Assembly: GCF_035582795.1 (NCBI RefSeq)
Contig: NC_134365.1
Coordinates: forward strand, 128,255,577-128,319,576
Source of the DNA: Mycteria americana
Taxonomy: Eukaryota > Chordata > Aves > Ciconiiformes > Ciconiidae
Length of the DNA: 64,000 bases
Direction of reading: 5' to 3'
Below are positions 1 to 31,060 of the stretch, in pieces. Positions within the stretch are counted from its first letter, which is position 1; every line of letters starts with the position of its first letter. Below the pieces are notes generated by a model, which did not search any database, was not told where the DNA came from, and saw only the letters and a list, made by a program, of their open reading frames with translations. The translations under genes and the position numbers were made by a program.

Positions 1-656
1 AAAATAAAAATCATTAAGCAGGCGGAGAGAGTACTATGGGAGGAGACCAAAACAGTCTGTCTGGGCAATGCAGAGGTGGCTACAGCCCTGGTCTATTTGT
101 AATGACAGGGGAGGTTGCAGCTGAATCATGTTAAGCGAGATGCATGCTGCACTGGTTGGAGCTCAGAGCGAAGCCCTCATGCCTCTCCCTGCACTTGCAG
201 TGGGCACAAGCACTTGCAAAACTGGCAAAAAGATTGTGGGAGCTGGAGATTTTCGGGAAACTTGCAGAGCTGGGGAGCAGGAAGGAGTGGGTGAGTGAAG
301 GGGAAACAGCAGCAACTGGTAGAAGAGGATGAACGGAGAGAAATCGGTGGTAGCTGAGTGGGCAGAGAGACACGAGTTAGCCAGGCAGAAGAGTATCAGT
401 GGAAAGGGAGGGAATGGGGTTAGCAGAAAGCATTTGTAAGCTTTCAGCAAGTCTCTCAACACTTTTCCACTCTACTGTAATTAATTTTGCTGCTAGTCTG
501 GGCTGGTTTGTATGTAGTGGATGTAAATGAGACCAGCGGGTTGCTAGGGTCTGTATGAAATGCAAAAATGAGTGTGTGGCTCATAACAAATCACTACACT
601 GGCTTGTGTCTGTGGAACTGACACTGTTGTACACAGTCAGACATGAGGATCGTGAT
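1..656. other. Intergenic flank, no gene seen
   Basis: I see no exon with convincing splice sites and no recognisable protein here. The open frames on both strands are short, overlap one another and lack any family motif. In human the next gene beyond CYBB is DYNLT3, on the opposite strand; none of its protein is visible in this part of the window. Confidence 0.5.
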
Positions 657-793
657 CCTGCTGTTGTGGTTTAACCCCAGCCAGCGACTAAGCACCACAC
701 AGCTGCTCGCCCACTCCCCCCGCAGCTGGATGGGGGAGAGAATCAGAAGGGTAAAAGTGAGAAAACTCGTGGGTTGAGATAAACACAATTTAA

Positions 794-798
794 TAGGT
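794..798. repeat. Target-site duplication, left copy (TAGGT) of inner LTR
   Basis: The same five bases occur at 1373-1377, directly after the CA end of the inner LTR. Removing the insert restores a continuous outer LTR across the junction. Confidence 0.85.
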
Positions 799-1372
799 TG
801 TGCAGGTTTTGGCTGGGGTAGTTAATTTTCTTCATAGTAGCTAGCATGGGGCTAAGTTTTGGATTTGTGCTGGAAACAGTGCTGATAACACAGGGATGTT
901 TTAGCTATTGCTGAGCAGTGCTGACACAGAGTCAAGGCCTTTTCTGCTTCTCACCCCACCCCACCAGCGCGGGGGGTGAGGGGCCACAAGAAGCTGGGAG
1001 GGGACACAGCCGGGACAGCTGACCCCAGCTGACCAAAGGGATATCCCAGACCATATGGCGTCATGCTCAGCATATAAAACTGGGGAAGAAGAAGGAAAGG
1101 GGGGACGTTTGGAGTGATGGCGTTTGTCTTCCCAAGTCACCGTTATGCGTGATGGAACCCTGCTTTCCTGGAGATGGCTGAACACCTGCCTGCCCATGGG
1201 AAGTGGTGAATGCTTGTGTGAGCGGCTTTTGCTTTCCCTGTTAAACTGTCTTTATCTCAACCCACAAGTTTTCTCACTTTTACCCTTCCAATTCTCTCCC
1301 CTGTCCCACCTGGGGGGAAGTGAGTGAGCAGCTGTGTGGGGCTGAGCTGCCAGCTGGGGGTAAACCCTGACA
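799..1372 (+). mobile_element. Inner solo LTR nested in the outer LTR, opposite direction
   Basis: This 574-bp element begins TGTGCAGG and ends CCCTGACA. It is bracketed by the exact 5-bp duplication TAGGT at 794-798 and 1373-1377. It is the same family as the outer LTR but reads on the plus strand, so its 5' two thirds form a long inverted repeat with 1375-1827. A U3-type TATA box (CATATAAAAC) lies at 1071-1080. Both ends are intact and no internal retroviral sequence is present, as expected after recombination between the two LTRs of a provirus. Confidence 0.88.
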
Positions 1373-1832
1373 TAGGTAATGCAAAAGCTGCGCGCACAAG
1401 CAAAGCAAAACAAGGATTCATTCACCACTCCCCATCGGCAGGCGGGTGTTCAGCCATCTCCAGGAAAGCAGGGCTCCATCACGCGTAACGGTGACTTGGG
1501 AAGACAAATGCCGTCACTCCAAACATCCCCCCCTTCTTGCTTCTTCCCCAGCTTTATATGCTGAGCATGACGCCATACGGTCTGGGATATCCCTTTGGTC
1601 AGCTGGGGTCAGCTGTCCCGGCCGTGTCCCCTCCCAACTTCTTGTGCACCTCCAGCCCACTCGCTGGTGGGGTGGGGTGAGAAGCAGAAAAGGCCTTGAC
1701 TCTGTGTCAGCACTGCTCAGCAATAGCTAAAACATCCCTGTGTTATCAACACTGTTTCCAGCACAAATCTAAAGCATAGCCACATACTATGAAGAAAATT
1801 AACTCTACCCCAGCTAAAACCAGCACACCTAC

Positions 1833-4800
1833 CAATGCTTATAACCATTAGCATCTTAATGTACGCTCCTAACTTCCTTCCTTTTTATATCTATGTGTTT
1901 GAGGTGTCAGGGTTTACACCTGGCTATGAATTCTACAAAGAACTCATTCAAAGATGAAAAAATAAAATCAACCAACATTAATTTGCTTAGAACACTCCAA
2001 AATAGAACAGAATATTGAGAAGAAGTGCCATAATGAGACCTAACATTGGTTCTTGTTTGTTCAAAAGTATCTTGTGTTTCACAGGCAGCTTTTTGTTTGT
2101 TTTTCTGTTTCTAATTGGGTTTAACCCACCATTTGAAGACCGAAAGGCAGAAAGTCCCCACCCAGCAGAGAAAGTCTTACAAGACTGAAAAGAGGAAGAC
2201 CTATTTTGCAAGCAGGGTGGTTTCCCCCTGGGACATATGTGCTGGTGAACAGGCAGAGTAGCATTTTTATTGTAGGTTAAAACTTATGAAAACTTGGATT
2301 TCATTTGCCCATGTGCACACTTTGCAAGTATATACCAGGGAAGGAAGGAGGACTAGATGAGACCCAGTACATATCAAGGTCTTACTTGAATGTATTATCT
2401 GGATATGACCAGGTGCCATGCCTCCTCCAGAGCTCCCTTCCAGTTTCCAAAATCAAGATGAGGCCAATGGAAACGGGAGCTGCCCAGCACCCCGCAGGAT
2501 CAGGGTTCTTAACTGTAAGACTAACTACAGTGGACTGGAAATCAAGGCTATTGATGAATTAATTAACTGCTTAATTCAGATGACTACATATGGGAAGACA
2601 GAGAAAATCTTATGTAATAAGGGAAGGAAAACATGCTGAGGTGAAGCCATAAGTGAGACCAACTTTTCTTTTCAGTCACTTTGAATTGAACTCCTAATTG
2701 CTTCCATTAGTTGAAGCAGTTATTTTAGTAATTCAACAACAATTGGCTTTTCTTGCCATCAGCAGAGCATTTTTCATTTGACTAGGGAATTTGTGGAGCT
2801 GGATGGAAGGGCACATCAGACGTCAGTCCACTTTGTAAACTCAGGTACAGCATGACTTCAATAGTGCATGTCACACAGACGGCGCTCCTGATGGTCTCCA
2901 CTGTCTCTACTGATGGTGTCAGGAGTGCTAAGAGGTTCTTGCCTCTTTTAGAGTCGTCTCTGCAGATGAGGCAGAGCTAGAACCAAAAGTTACTGTTAAA
3001 GGACAGCCTTAATGGGGGAGCTACTTGTAGTGTTCAGATCCCACTGGAAGTGGGGACCATTCTGGAGGGTGCCCGGAGACCCCGGCGAGCGTGGGCAGTG
3101 GCAGAGCTCTGCCAGAGCAAGTACAATAGCTTGTTTACTTTGTCACCCAGCAAATCAGGAGCTTAGTAAAGATGGGAGGAAGAGTTTTGTGGTGGCAATT
3201 GACCCTCGTCAATGAAACATGGAGCTCCCTCAAGTCCTGCCTTCAACCATTCACTGCCATCCCCCTCGAGCTGCTTCCCTCCGCTGTCTGCAGAAACAAC
3301 CTTGAGACGTCCCTGCCTTTCAGAAAACCTTGCTGGTGCTACTGCAGCAGGGTCATGGTGCCAGATAGCATTGCCTAAACCGCTGAGTACCGTGTGCCAT
3401 TTCTCAAATGAAGATGAGAAGCCACCCTTTGTTTCCAGAACAGGCGCTTTGGAACCAGCAATTTGACAGTGAAAGAATAGTTTATTGTGAAAGTGACCCC
3501 TTCTCCCGCCCCCAAGAGAGAAAATCCCCAAACACACAGAAGGAGGGAATTTTCAGCGAGAGGCCCAGCCGATAGGAATGGTCAGATTGCAAGCAGTGGC
3601 ATTTGGCCACAAAACAGGGCAGCCCTTTCAGCTCACCTGTAGCCTGCTGCCCTAGCCTTCTCCTCTGGGTGAATGAGGGGCACTGTATGTCCTGTCTGGG
3701 AAGCTGCGGTGGTGTTGCAGCCACAATTGTCTATGCATTTAACACAGGCATGGGCTTTATATCTAATGTAAGTGTGGTAAAAGATGTTTTATTAAGAAAA
3801 GGTCTGTGTCTAAGGTGGCACATCAGTTAAACCACTGTTTTGAAGAACATCTATAGACCAGGCAAGCCTTTGGAGGAAGGGCTTTACTCAACTTTAACAC
3901 CCAAGAAGGCAGCAGCATTGACTTAAAACAGTACCGCTGACATCTCTCTGTGCTTTGCAGAAGAGTAGGGAGGACTCAAGCTAGTTTGTTTCTTATGTTT
4001 GTATTTCAGTGCTATCTGTTTCACTCATGTATCCTAGATTTTAAAAAACCTTCATATTCAGACCATGACTGATAGTGCATGGCTCGCTAATTTAGCAGGA
4101 TTTAATACAACAAACCTTTGAAAGAAACCGAGAAGCTCTCACCTGCTTGTTCTTTTATATGCTTTGGGAAGACAGTGGTTTAGTAATAAGCATAGAATTC
4201 CTTTTTCTGAGTTTGAGGTGACAAACAACCCCTGGTACAAGTGTGCAGCAGGTCAGGGAGTGTCATTACAACTGGCTGAGTAAGGAAAGATCCCTGGAGT
4301 TTTAAGAACAAACATGGCAATGTTCAGAAAATTAATGGGTGAATTAAAATACATGCCCTCCAAGACTCTTCACACGATGAATATGCTGTCTCCATTAGAC
4401 CCCTTGCAATTCCTCTTTGCCCACTTTCTAACAGTACAGAAGTCTGATCATATTTCCATTAAAATCAAAGCCAAATATTTCTGTGCTCTCTGCACAGGAT
4501 CTGAGCCTTATTACATTTCAGTAGCATTTTTTTATTCCACAGAAAAGGTTTCTTGAATTCTGCTTAAGCACTATTCTGATTTAATAAGTGTGTTTCAAAC
4601 AGAATTATGTGGATTTAAATATGGCCCTTCTGAGGGAAAGAACTGAAAAATTCCCCACCAAGAGTTGATCTTTGCTAGCATTCGCCAAGCGTGGCTTCCT
4701 CCCCTTCAGATGTTGACATAACTCATTATGTCATTTAACAGTTCACAGAAACTGATATTAATAAATATGAACTGGTAAGCTGTCCTTCTGAAGTAGCACA

Positions 4801-5253
4801 GAGTGCTTGGATAACATTTAAAAACCATGTGAAGGGAGAACACATCCTGTCTGGCAAGTTGAGGTGTAAAATATGCCACATGCAACCAGATGGCTACACA
4901 AACTTGTCTGAAATTGCAGGAGGAGGCCACCACTTTCTTCTGTGATTACAAGAACCTGTCAGCAAGGTCTCGTGCTGTGTAGGAGCTCTCCCAGGGCTTG
5001 GCTGCGGAGTTTAAACGGCAGTAAGCAGGTGACTGGGCTGAACAGGAGACCCATGGTACTGTGGCTTTTTCAAGGCTTTTTGCACTTGTTTTTTCTTTTT
5101 TTTTTCTATGCTGCTGGTTTTAAGGCTTTTTTTTTTTTTTCTCTGATGCTGATATTGAAAGTTTCGGTTCCTTTTTTTTTTAAGAACCTGTTACCTGTAA
5201 TGTGCATACAGAAGTACTGTGCTGTGTATGGCTGTCTGGTACACATCAGAAAC
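1833..5253. other. Intergenic sequence; possible distal part of CYBB 3' UTR
   Basis: No gene is recognised. The region is AT-rich with thymine tracts (about 5088-5182) and several minus-strand AATAAA words. The longest CYBB 3' UTR could reach into it, because the human CYBB 3' UTR is over 2 kb, but nothing in the sequence fixes the end. Confidence 0.45.
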
Positions 5254-5259
5254 TTTATT
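5254..5259 (-). terminator. CYBB: Candidate polyadenylation signal for CYBB (distal)
   Basis: AATAAA on the minus strand, about 950 bases after the CYBB stop codon and followed within 20 bases by a GT-rich stretch (TGATGTGT). It is a candidate only. Confidence 0.35.
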
Positions 5260-5840
5260 CATAGCTGTTCCTGATACTGCCCACATGATCCTTGCTTTCT
5301 CAAACCTGTTTCACCATCGAAGAGGAACAGCTGAACAATAGGGCCAAAAGCACTGTATGCATTTAAGAATGCTTCAGAAAATACCCATTAAATCATTTAG
5401 CAACAAGGTTTTTCAGCCTTGAAAATCAGAAATAGCAGCTGTGAAAACACAAAACCTCATCTTGTTTGGATCCCTGCACCGTAAATTTGAAGATGTGAAA
5501 CTGAGAATGTTCGAAGCAGCTGAGCAATGGCTCACGTACTGGGTGCGGGACTTGGTTTGTCTCTGTTCTCGTCATCCCCCCGCAGCTGGGGTAGTGCTCA
5601 GAAGTCCAGGTGGTTCCTTTCCAGTTCTCCACTTGCCTTAAGAGGAACGGTTGCTTTTCAGCTGCCTGCACTATCTCTTGGACAAGACATTTATGCTTGT
5701 ATTCAGAAGCCTGAAAGATGCTGGTGCACAGAGGAGATTTCCTCTTGTAAGGAACAGTCTTTCCCAGCCACCCTTCCCTAACCCCTCCTGGTTCCAGGGA
5801 CTGGCTGTAGCCAGGAATAGCAAGCATTATGCTATAACGC

Positions 5841-5846
5841 TTTATT
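5841..5846 (-). terminator. CYBB: Candidate polyadenylation signal for CYBB (proximal)
   Basis: This is the first AATAAA on the minus strand after the CYBB stop codon, about 360 bases downstream. The sequence after it is not strongly GT-rich, so it may be weak or unused. Confidence 0.35.
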
Positions 5847-6202
5847 GTTTAATAGCATTAAGCTTTATCAGTGTGAATTGGCTCCCAAATGCATATGGCT
5901 GCCTAGACCCTTCAGCATCCATTACAAATAACAGGAGGATAAAGGCAGTTAATTGAGGGGAAATCCACTCACACAGGGAAAGAAAATAGATTTCTGCTAA
6001 ATTGCCAGCACATGGATGGCAGTGCACACTTCCCTAAGGTCAGACTTGACTCTTTTAGTCTACCACAGCGCCAAAATAATTCCCAAGAAGCAAAGGGATT
6101 TGCGTTAGTGTAGCTGAGCTGGGCTGTCCTTCCCAGACTCCACATAGAAAAAGAGATCCAGTCTTTAGACTTTATACTGAATGACTCCCACGTCCTTGGG
6201 AG
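5847..6202 (-). other. CYBB: Probable CYBB 3' untranslated region
   Basis: This sequence directly follows the CYBB stop codon at 6203-6205, with no donor site interrupting the terminal exon. The transcript must cover at least part of it; its true end is unknown. Confidence 0.6.
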
Positions 6203-26458
<20,256 letters not shown>

Positions 26459-26700
26459 GATTGCCTGAGACGAACGTGCACAATGGCCCCGTTCTTTCTG
26501 GGACAGCGTCTATGTCTCCTCTCATAAGGAAGTGAGAGCAGAAGCTTGCAGCAACCTGTTTCCTTTCTCATTCATTTAGGAAATAAGTTAACCATTGAAT
26601 CATGCCCATAGTTCTGTTTCAAACATACCATCTTTATGTATAACTTTTCATAATTCAAATATATATAAACTGTTGAAGTAGACTATTTTTTCCTTGTGAT
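26459..26700 (-). promoter_or_regulatory. CYBB: CYBB 5' UTR and proximal promoter
   Basis: This is the sequence just upstream of the CYBB start codon. It is not CpG-rich, as expected for a myeloid-restricted gene. An ETS core lies about 70 bases upstream of the ATG. A purine-rich GAGAAAGGAAAC stretch near 26560-26571 (minus strand) could bind IRF or ETS proteins. A TATA-like word (TATATATA) lies about 200 bases upstream of the ATG. The transcription start is not fixed by the sequence. Confidence 0.6.
26524..26538 (+). promoter_or_regulatory. CYBB: PU.1/ETS-type site in the CYBB promoter
   Basis: ATAAGGAAGTGAGAG contains the GGAAGTG core favoured by PU.1. It is followed by GAGA at the spacing of an ETS-IRF composite (GGAANNGAAA), with one mismatch. 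Human CYBB is controlled by PU.1 with IRF1/IRF8 at an element in the same relative position, so I infer the same role here. Confidence 0.55.
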
Positions 26701-29700
26701 ACAGAGGACAAAATAAATAACATAACTGGTCAGGTTTTCTGCTAAAAAATGTATTGTTGCTTTATATAACTTCCAATGCTAAAATGTAATACAGAATGCA
26801 CAGAAGAGTTATCTCTTCCCAGCCTTGTTTTTTTTATCACCACAGGTCTGAGCTGCCGTTCCTGCTGATCCTCTTTGATAAATAATCACTAGAATTATTT
26901 CTCTTCCAGTAATTCTATGTCCACAGAAGCTTCCAAATGTAATCTAACACCCCTCTTGTCTGGGACGTGCGAGCCTTGCTACTTCCTCTCTGCTCAGGCC
27001 AAAACTGAGGACCTGTGTCACTAGATAGGTAGGCTATTTGCCATATTTTGCACTCTCGCAGAGTCCCCAGCCCCAGGAACCATGTCACTATATAAGAAAA
27101 AAAATAAAGTAAGTATTTTGATTTTGTGATTAGAGGGAAAAATGTGGGAAATTGCCCAAATGTATTTTAGAGCTTACAAGCCAGAGGATATTTATCCCAA
27201 GTGTATTTGTTAAAAGAAAAAAAAAATTAAGGGAGTTTAATGGTTTCTCAATGTTTTGCCTCTGTGGTATCACAGTTCCCAAACCCGCAATAAAGAGTGC
27301 AAAATGGTAGTTTGGAGGAACTTTGGGATTAAGAGGGACCATCCTTCAGCAAGGTCCAGGCCCTAGGAGCAAGGTGTCCAGATGTGCCTCCCGCTGGCTC
27401 GTTCTCCTGTGTATTCCACCCCCTGCACCACAGAAATACAGATCTCCTCCCAAAGTGACCAACACGAGTCTGTCTCCTTTCCAAAGAGGAGAAGTGTATG
27501 TACGTATGGTGTTCTTTAAAGATCTTTTTAAGCTTTAGAAAGTAGCAGAAGGGCGGTTTGAGCGGTGGTGTCTCTGCCAGAGCTGCGACACCCTGTTGGA
27601 CCCTACAGAATTTCACAGCTCTGAAAAGCCTGAGCAAGCCCAGCGTAGCCTTGCGCCGTGCTAACAGCTTTAGAGCACAGCAGCATTTTCACAGGCCTAA
27701 TCCTGCACCTACTGGAGTAAACAGCAAGCTTCTTATCGCATTTGTATGACTGAAGTTTGCTCTCCAGAGTAAATGTTGATCTGATCCGCAAGATGTTGAA
27801 CAGCTAATGAGGGCAGGAGCTGGAGAGGTGGGATAAAACCTGCGTGACTCACGGCCGTCAGAGAAGAGACTCAGCACAGTCTACCTTACTCTGGACTCAT
27901 TTAGAAACAAGCTTTCTTAGGGCCTGATTCTGGCAGTGATGAGACATTTGGTCACGATGTAAAAATGAGGATGAGGGGAGCCGGGGTAAAGACCTGTGTG
28001 CTGGCTAGCGGCTCTCTTCCTGCCTCTCCTTCCAACATACGACTGCATTAAATTTCTCCTGGAATATGGCCTCCATAAGGTGACATAACTGGGACTTGAA
28101 CAAAGATCCATTGCAGAAACAAACTCATACATTTCTACATTTTTCTGAAACAAATAGACAAACACAGCTATACCTGAATGATACAAGTGACTTCTGCATT
28201 ATTTTTCCTTCTTGAGATGTACAGAAGTAACAGCTCAGACGTAGCCCAGGGACAAACATCAGTCCTCTACCTCCTCACACAGGCAGGACTGGCAGTGTTT
28301 TAATCATCTTCCTCCACAGAAGCCTCCCAAGCTTCAGTAACCGAAAACCTAAATGAAGCCTTCAAAACCTGTTAAATGGGGTTAGCAGCAACCTCATCTG
28401 ACAGCCTCTGTGACGGACCAGGCTCTCACGTGGTATCAGTCGCTTTGGTGGCCATCCCAATGGATGTCAGCAGAGGGTCTGGTCCCCCATATTTTTGTTT
28501 ATGGAGGTAGCCTTTGGGAGCTAAACAGCTGGAGTGGTTGGGGAAGGAAAGGAGGGGGGCAGTTCTGATTTGTGGATGTCCATTCTTGCTGTGAAGACTA
28601 GCCCATTCTCCCTGCCCAGAAATGGCACTGCTCTCGCTGCCTTTTTCTTTCCCTTAGTTCAGGCTCAGGTACTTATGGCTTCTCTGGGGTAGGCAAGCGT
28701 GGGCATCCAGGATGCTCTGAGCTTTGGCAGCCCTGCCTTGCCTGGAAGCTCCTCAGGCACCAGAGCCACTGAAACACGGGTTTACTGGCTCAGGAGGTTT
28801 CTGGCAGGCCACAAACCCAGCAGGGGCTGATCTTAGATCAGTCACAGCAGTCACAAAGTCTGACGTCCTCTTGACAGCCTGAATTCAGGCCATGAAACAG
28901 AATATGTTTTGGCTGCTCCCAGCCTAGCAATTATCAAATGCACATAGCTGATCTCACTGCCTGAACTCAAAAGAAAGGGTAGAGGTGCTGGGCCCTTCCA
29001 CAGCTGCTGAGTTCTGGTGCTCCCTGATGTTTGTGAGTTTTCCCGTTAATTTCAAAAGCGACGGGACAACGCACAGCAAACTTTGCCTGGTTGCTGCAAG
29101 TGACAGGTGTGAGTGGAACTGGTACCAAAACCACCCACGCGTCACCCCTGGTTTAATTCTGGTGCTTGCACCATCTGAATGAGTGAAACATCATTGCTCT
29201 AATATACAAAGACTTGCATGTTTTGCACTTTGGTCTAATTTTAAAAATGCATCTGGTACAAGAAAAGGTAACATGGGCAGCTGTGTATTAATTAACATAG
29301 GAGTGTGTAAAACTGGAGTATGGAAAAAATTAATCACTATCTTATTCTGTTTCTAAAATTTCCTTCAAGCTAGCTGATTACACACAGCATTTTTCACCCT
29401 CTTTGCACTGAAAAGTTCAGTGAACTTTTGCAGCAGTGATCCTTTTGCAGCATGAGTTTTGCAAAAGCATGCAGGTCTCAGGGTTCTGCATTTCCTTGCA
29501 GTAATTTTACCCCCTTGCTTAGGAGTTAATTTAGTTCCTCCCCTGCCCTGTGCAATAGCGTCCTGTGTATTCCTGCACAAATTTAATGCCAGACAGCTGC
29601 AATAGGCCCAGGTGTTTCACACCTGCCTCCTAAAAGGGACAATGTAAAATTCTGCATGTATAAACCCCAAAAGAGAGAGTGATAAGCAGAACAAAGAGAC

Positions 29701-30837
29701 CCAGCTGCTGCATTGCTGTGGATGTTGCCGAGCTCCTGCCCGTGTAGCAGGAGGAAAGCCAAGGAGAGACCTCGATTAGCCTCTTTTATTTTGTAGGCTG
29801 AAATCTTTATTTTGAATGGTGTGCAATCCTTGTTTATCAACCTTCCCTTGAGTCTACACCAAAGAGGAAGAAGCGGACAAGAGACTTGTCAAGCTGTCGT
29901 TCCTGAAGGGACTGCCTTCACACGCAGCCTGAAGCTGTCACTGTATATACTTGCCTTCACTCAAGGGAATGACATAGTCTGACACTCCTGCTCTTTCTGT
30001 TTTGTTTACAAGATAAATGATTTCATGCTGAAATGAGGGCAGAAGAGTGTATAGATGTGAGCCAGGAAAAACCTGCCAGTGAGACTCCACTGAGGACTGG
30101 CAGATCCTTCTATGTCTTTGTTTTACACTATAACCCTCAATGTAGCTCCCTGCTCTGGTACTTCCTCATAGTGCCTTTTGCAGTGATCATGAGAGACCCA
30201 CATGCTGTAGTGAAAAAAAATCCATGTATGATCCACATGCTATTTGCCATATCAGTCTTGGCTTGAAATCAAACAGCAGTAGTGCAAAACAGGCCAGATG
30301 GCTGCGCACTGCTATGTTACTGGAAGGAAGAGCCACCACCAGCGATGTACCCTAAGTACAGATAGAAATTGTATTATATTAAGCTGGCAGTAGTTTCCAG
30401 GTAGGGCTGGAGTAAAGTTAGGATAGCATAACCTCCCATGCATAAAGGCAGAGGTCAAAATAACCTGGCTTTGTGTGGGACTGAGGGAGAGGTGCCCAGC
30501 TTGTAGCCTTTCGGCAGGCTACCAGTCTTTATGATCTGCTAGTCTGGCTCTGGGACTGGAACACAACTATCATCTATTTGCTTCTCCCTGCGTAGCTAGA
30601 CCCCTCTTCCCATGCCTTCAGATCCACTACCGTTACACATGCCTGTGACAGCCCGGTGTAACTCCTCTCTGCCTGGAGAGAGGGCCTTCACCAGAATCTG
30701 TTGACCAGCAATTTTCCACTCAAGAAAACATCTCGAAAGATGTGAGAGGGAGGGCTGTTTTGTCCTATGCTCTCCTATTTTCCCCTGTCGTGCATCGCCT
30801 AGAAAGCTTTCAACCCAGAGCTAACAAACCGGAATTT
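26701..30837. other. Intergenic between CYBB and XK, no gene seen
   Basis: No exon or strong element is recognised. Short pieces near 27700-27940 (GGCCTAATCCTGC and GGGCCTGATTCTGG) look like worn remains of old amniote interspersed repeats, but too little is left to name them. Confidence 0.5.
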
Positions 30838-31060
30838 CCCAGACGCGCTGTACGAGCGGCAGCCGGTGGATCACCCGCCGGTGCCCGCACCGAGGGCTGC
30901 ATGCTGCGGTGGGGCGGCTCGGCCATGCCACCCGCTGGGCAGCACGGACCCGCCCAGGGGCAGCACCCACAGCCGGGACCCCACCTCGCTCATGGGGTGC
31001 GGTTCAGCTGGGGGCGCTGGAGGAGAAGCGCCCGTTCTGTCCCAGACCTTCCCAGCGTAT
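30838..31060. promoter_or_regulatory. Isolated CpG-dense patch in intergenic DNA
   Basis: About 200 bases with roughly twenty CpG dinucleotides and high GC, set in AT-rich sequence. A pyrimidine-rich stretch follows on the plus strand (31060-31150). Three plus-strand frames stay open across it, as is usual for GC-rich DNA, so none should be read as a gene. It could be the promoter of an unannotated transcript, an enhancer or a GC-rich repeat relic. Confidence 0.5.

Larger units (their letters stand above)
662..1827 (-). mobile_element. Outer solo LTR of an endogenous retrovirus, split by a second LTR
   Basis: This solo LTR reads on the minus strand. It starts TGTGCTGG at 1827 and ends ACAACA at 662, and it is interrupted by a second LTR at 799-1372. 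Removing the inner insert and one copy of its 5-bp duplication leaves about 587 bp. The flanks carry a probable 5-bp target-site duplication with one difference: CCTGC at 657-661 and CCTAC at 1828-1832. A TATA-like stretch lies near 1551-1559. No gag, pol or env coding region is attached. The 5-bp duplication fits an ERVL-like (class III) origin; the exact family needs a repeat library. Confidence 0.85.

Noticed and set aside
1-18. First 18 bases identical to 12402-12419
   Set aside because: The shared word is A-rich and short, with no similarity beyond it, so chance is the simplest explanation.
1446-1730. Open frames on both strands in the LTR pair that give similar peptides
   Set aside because: The similarity is explained by the inverted LTR copies. 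LTRs of this type do not encode these peptides.
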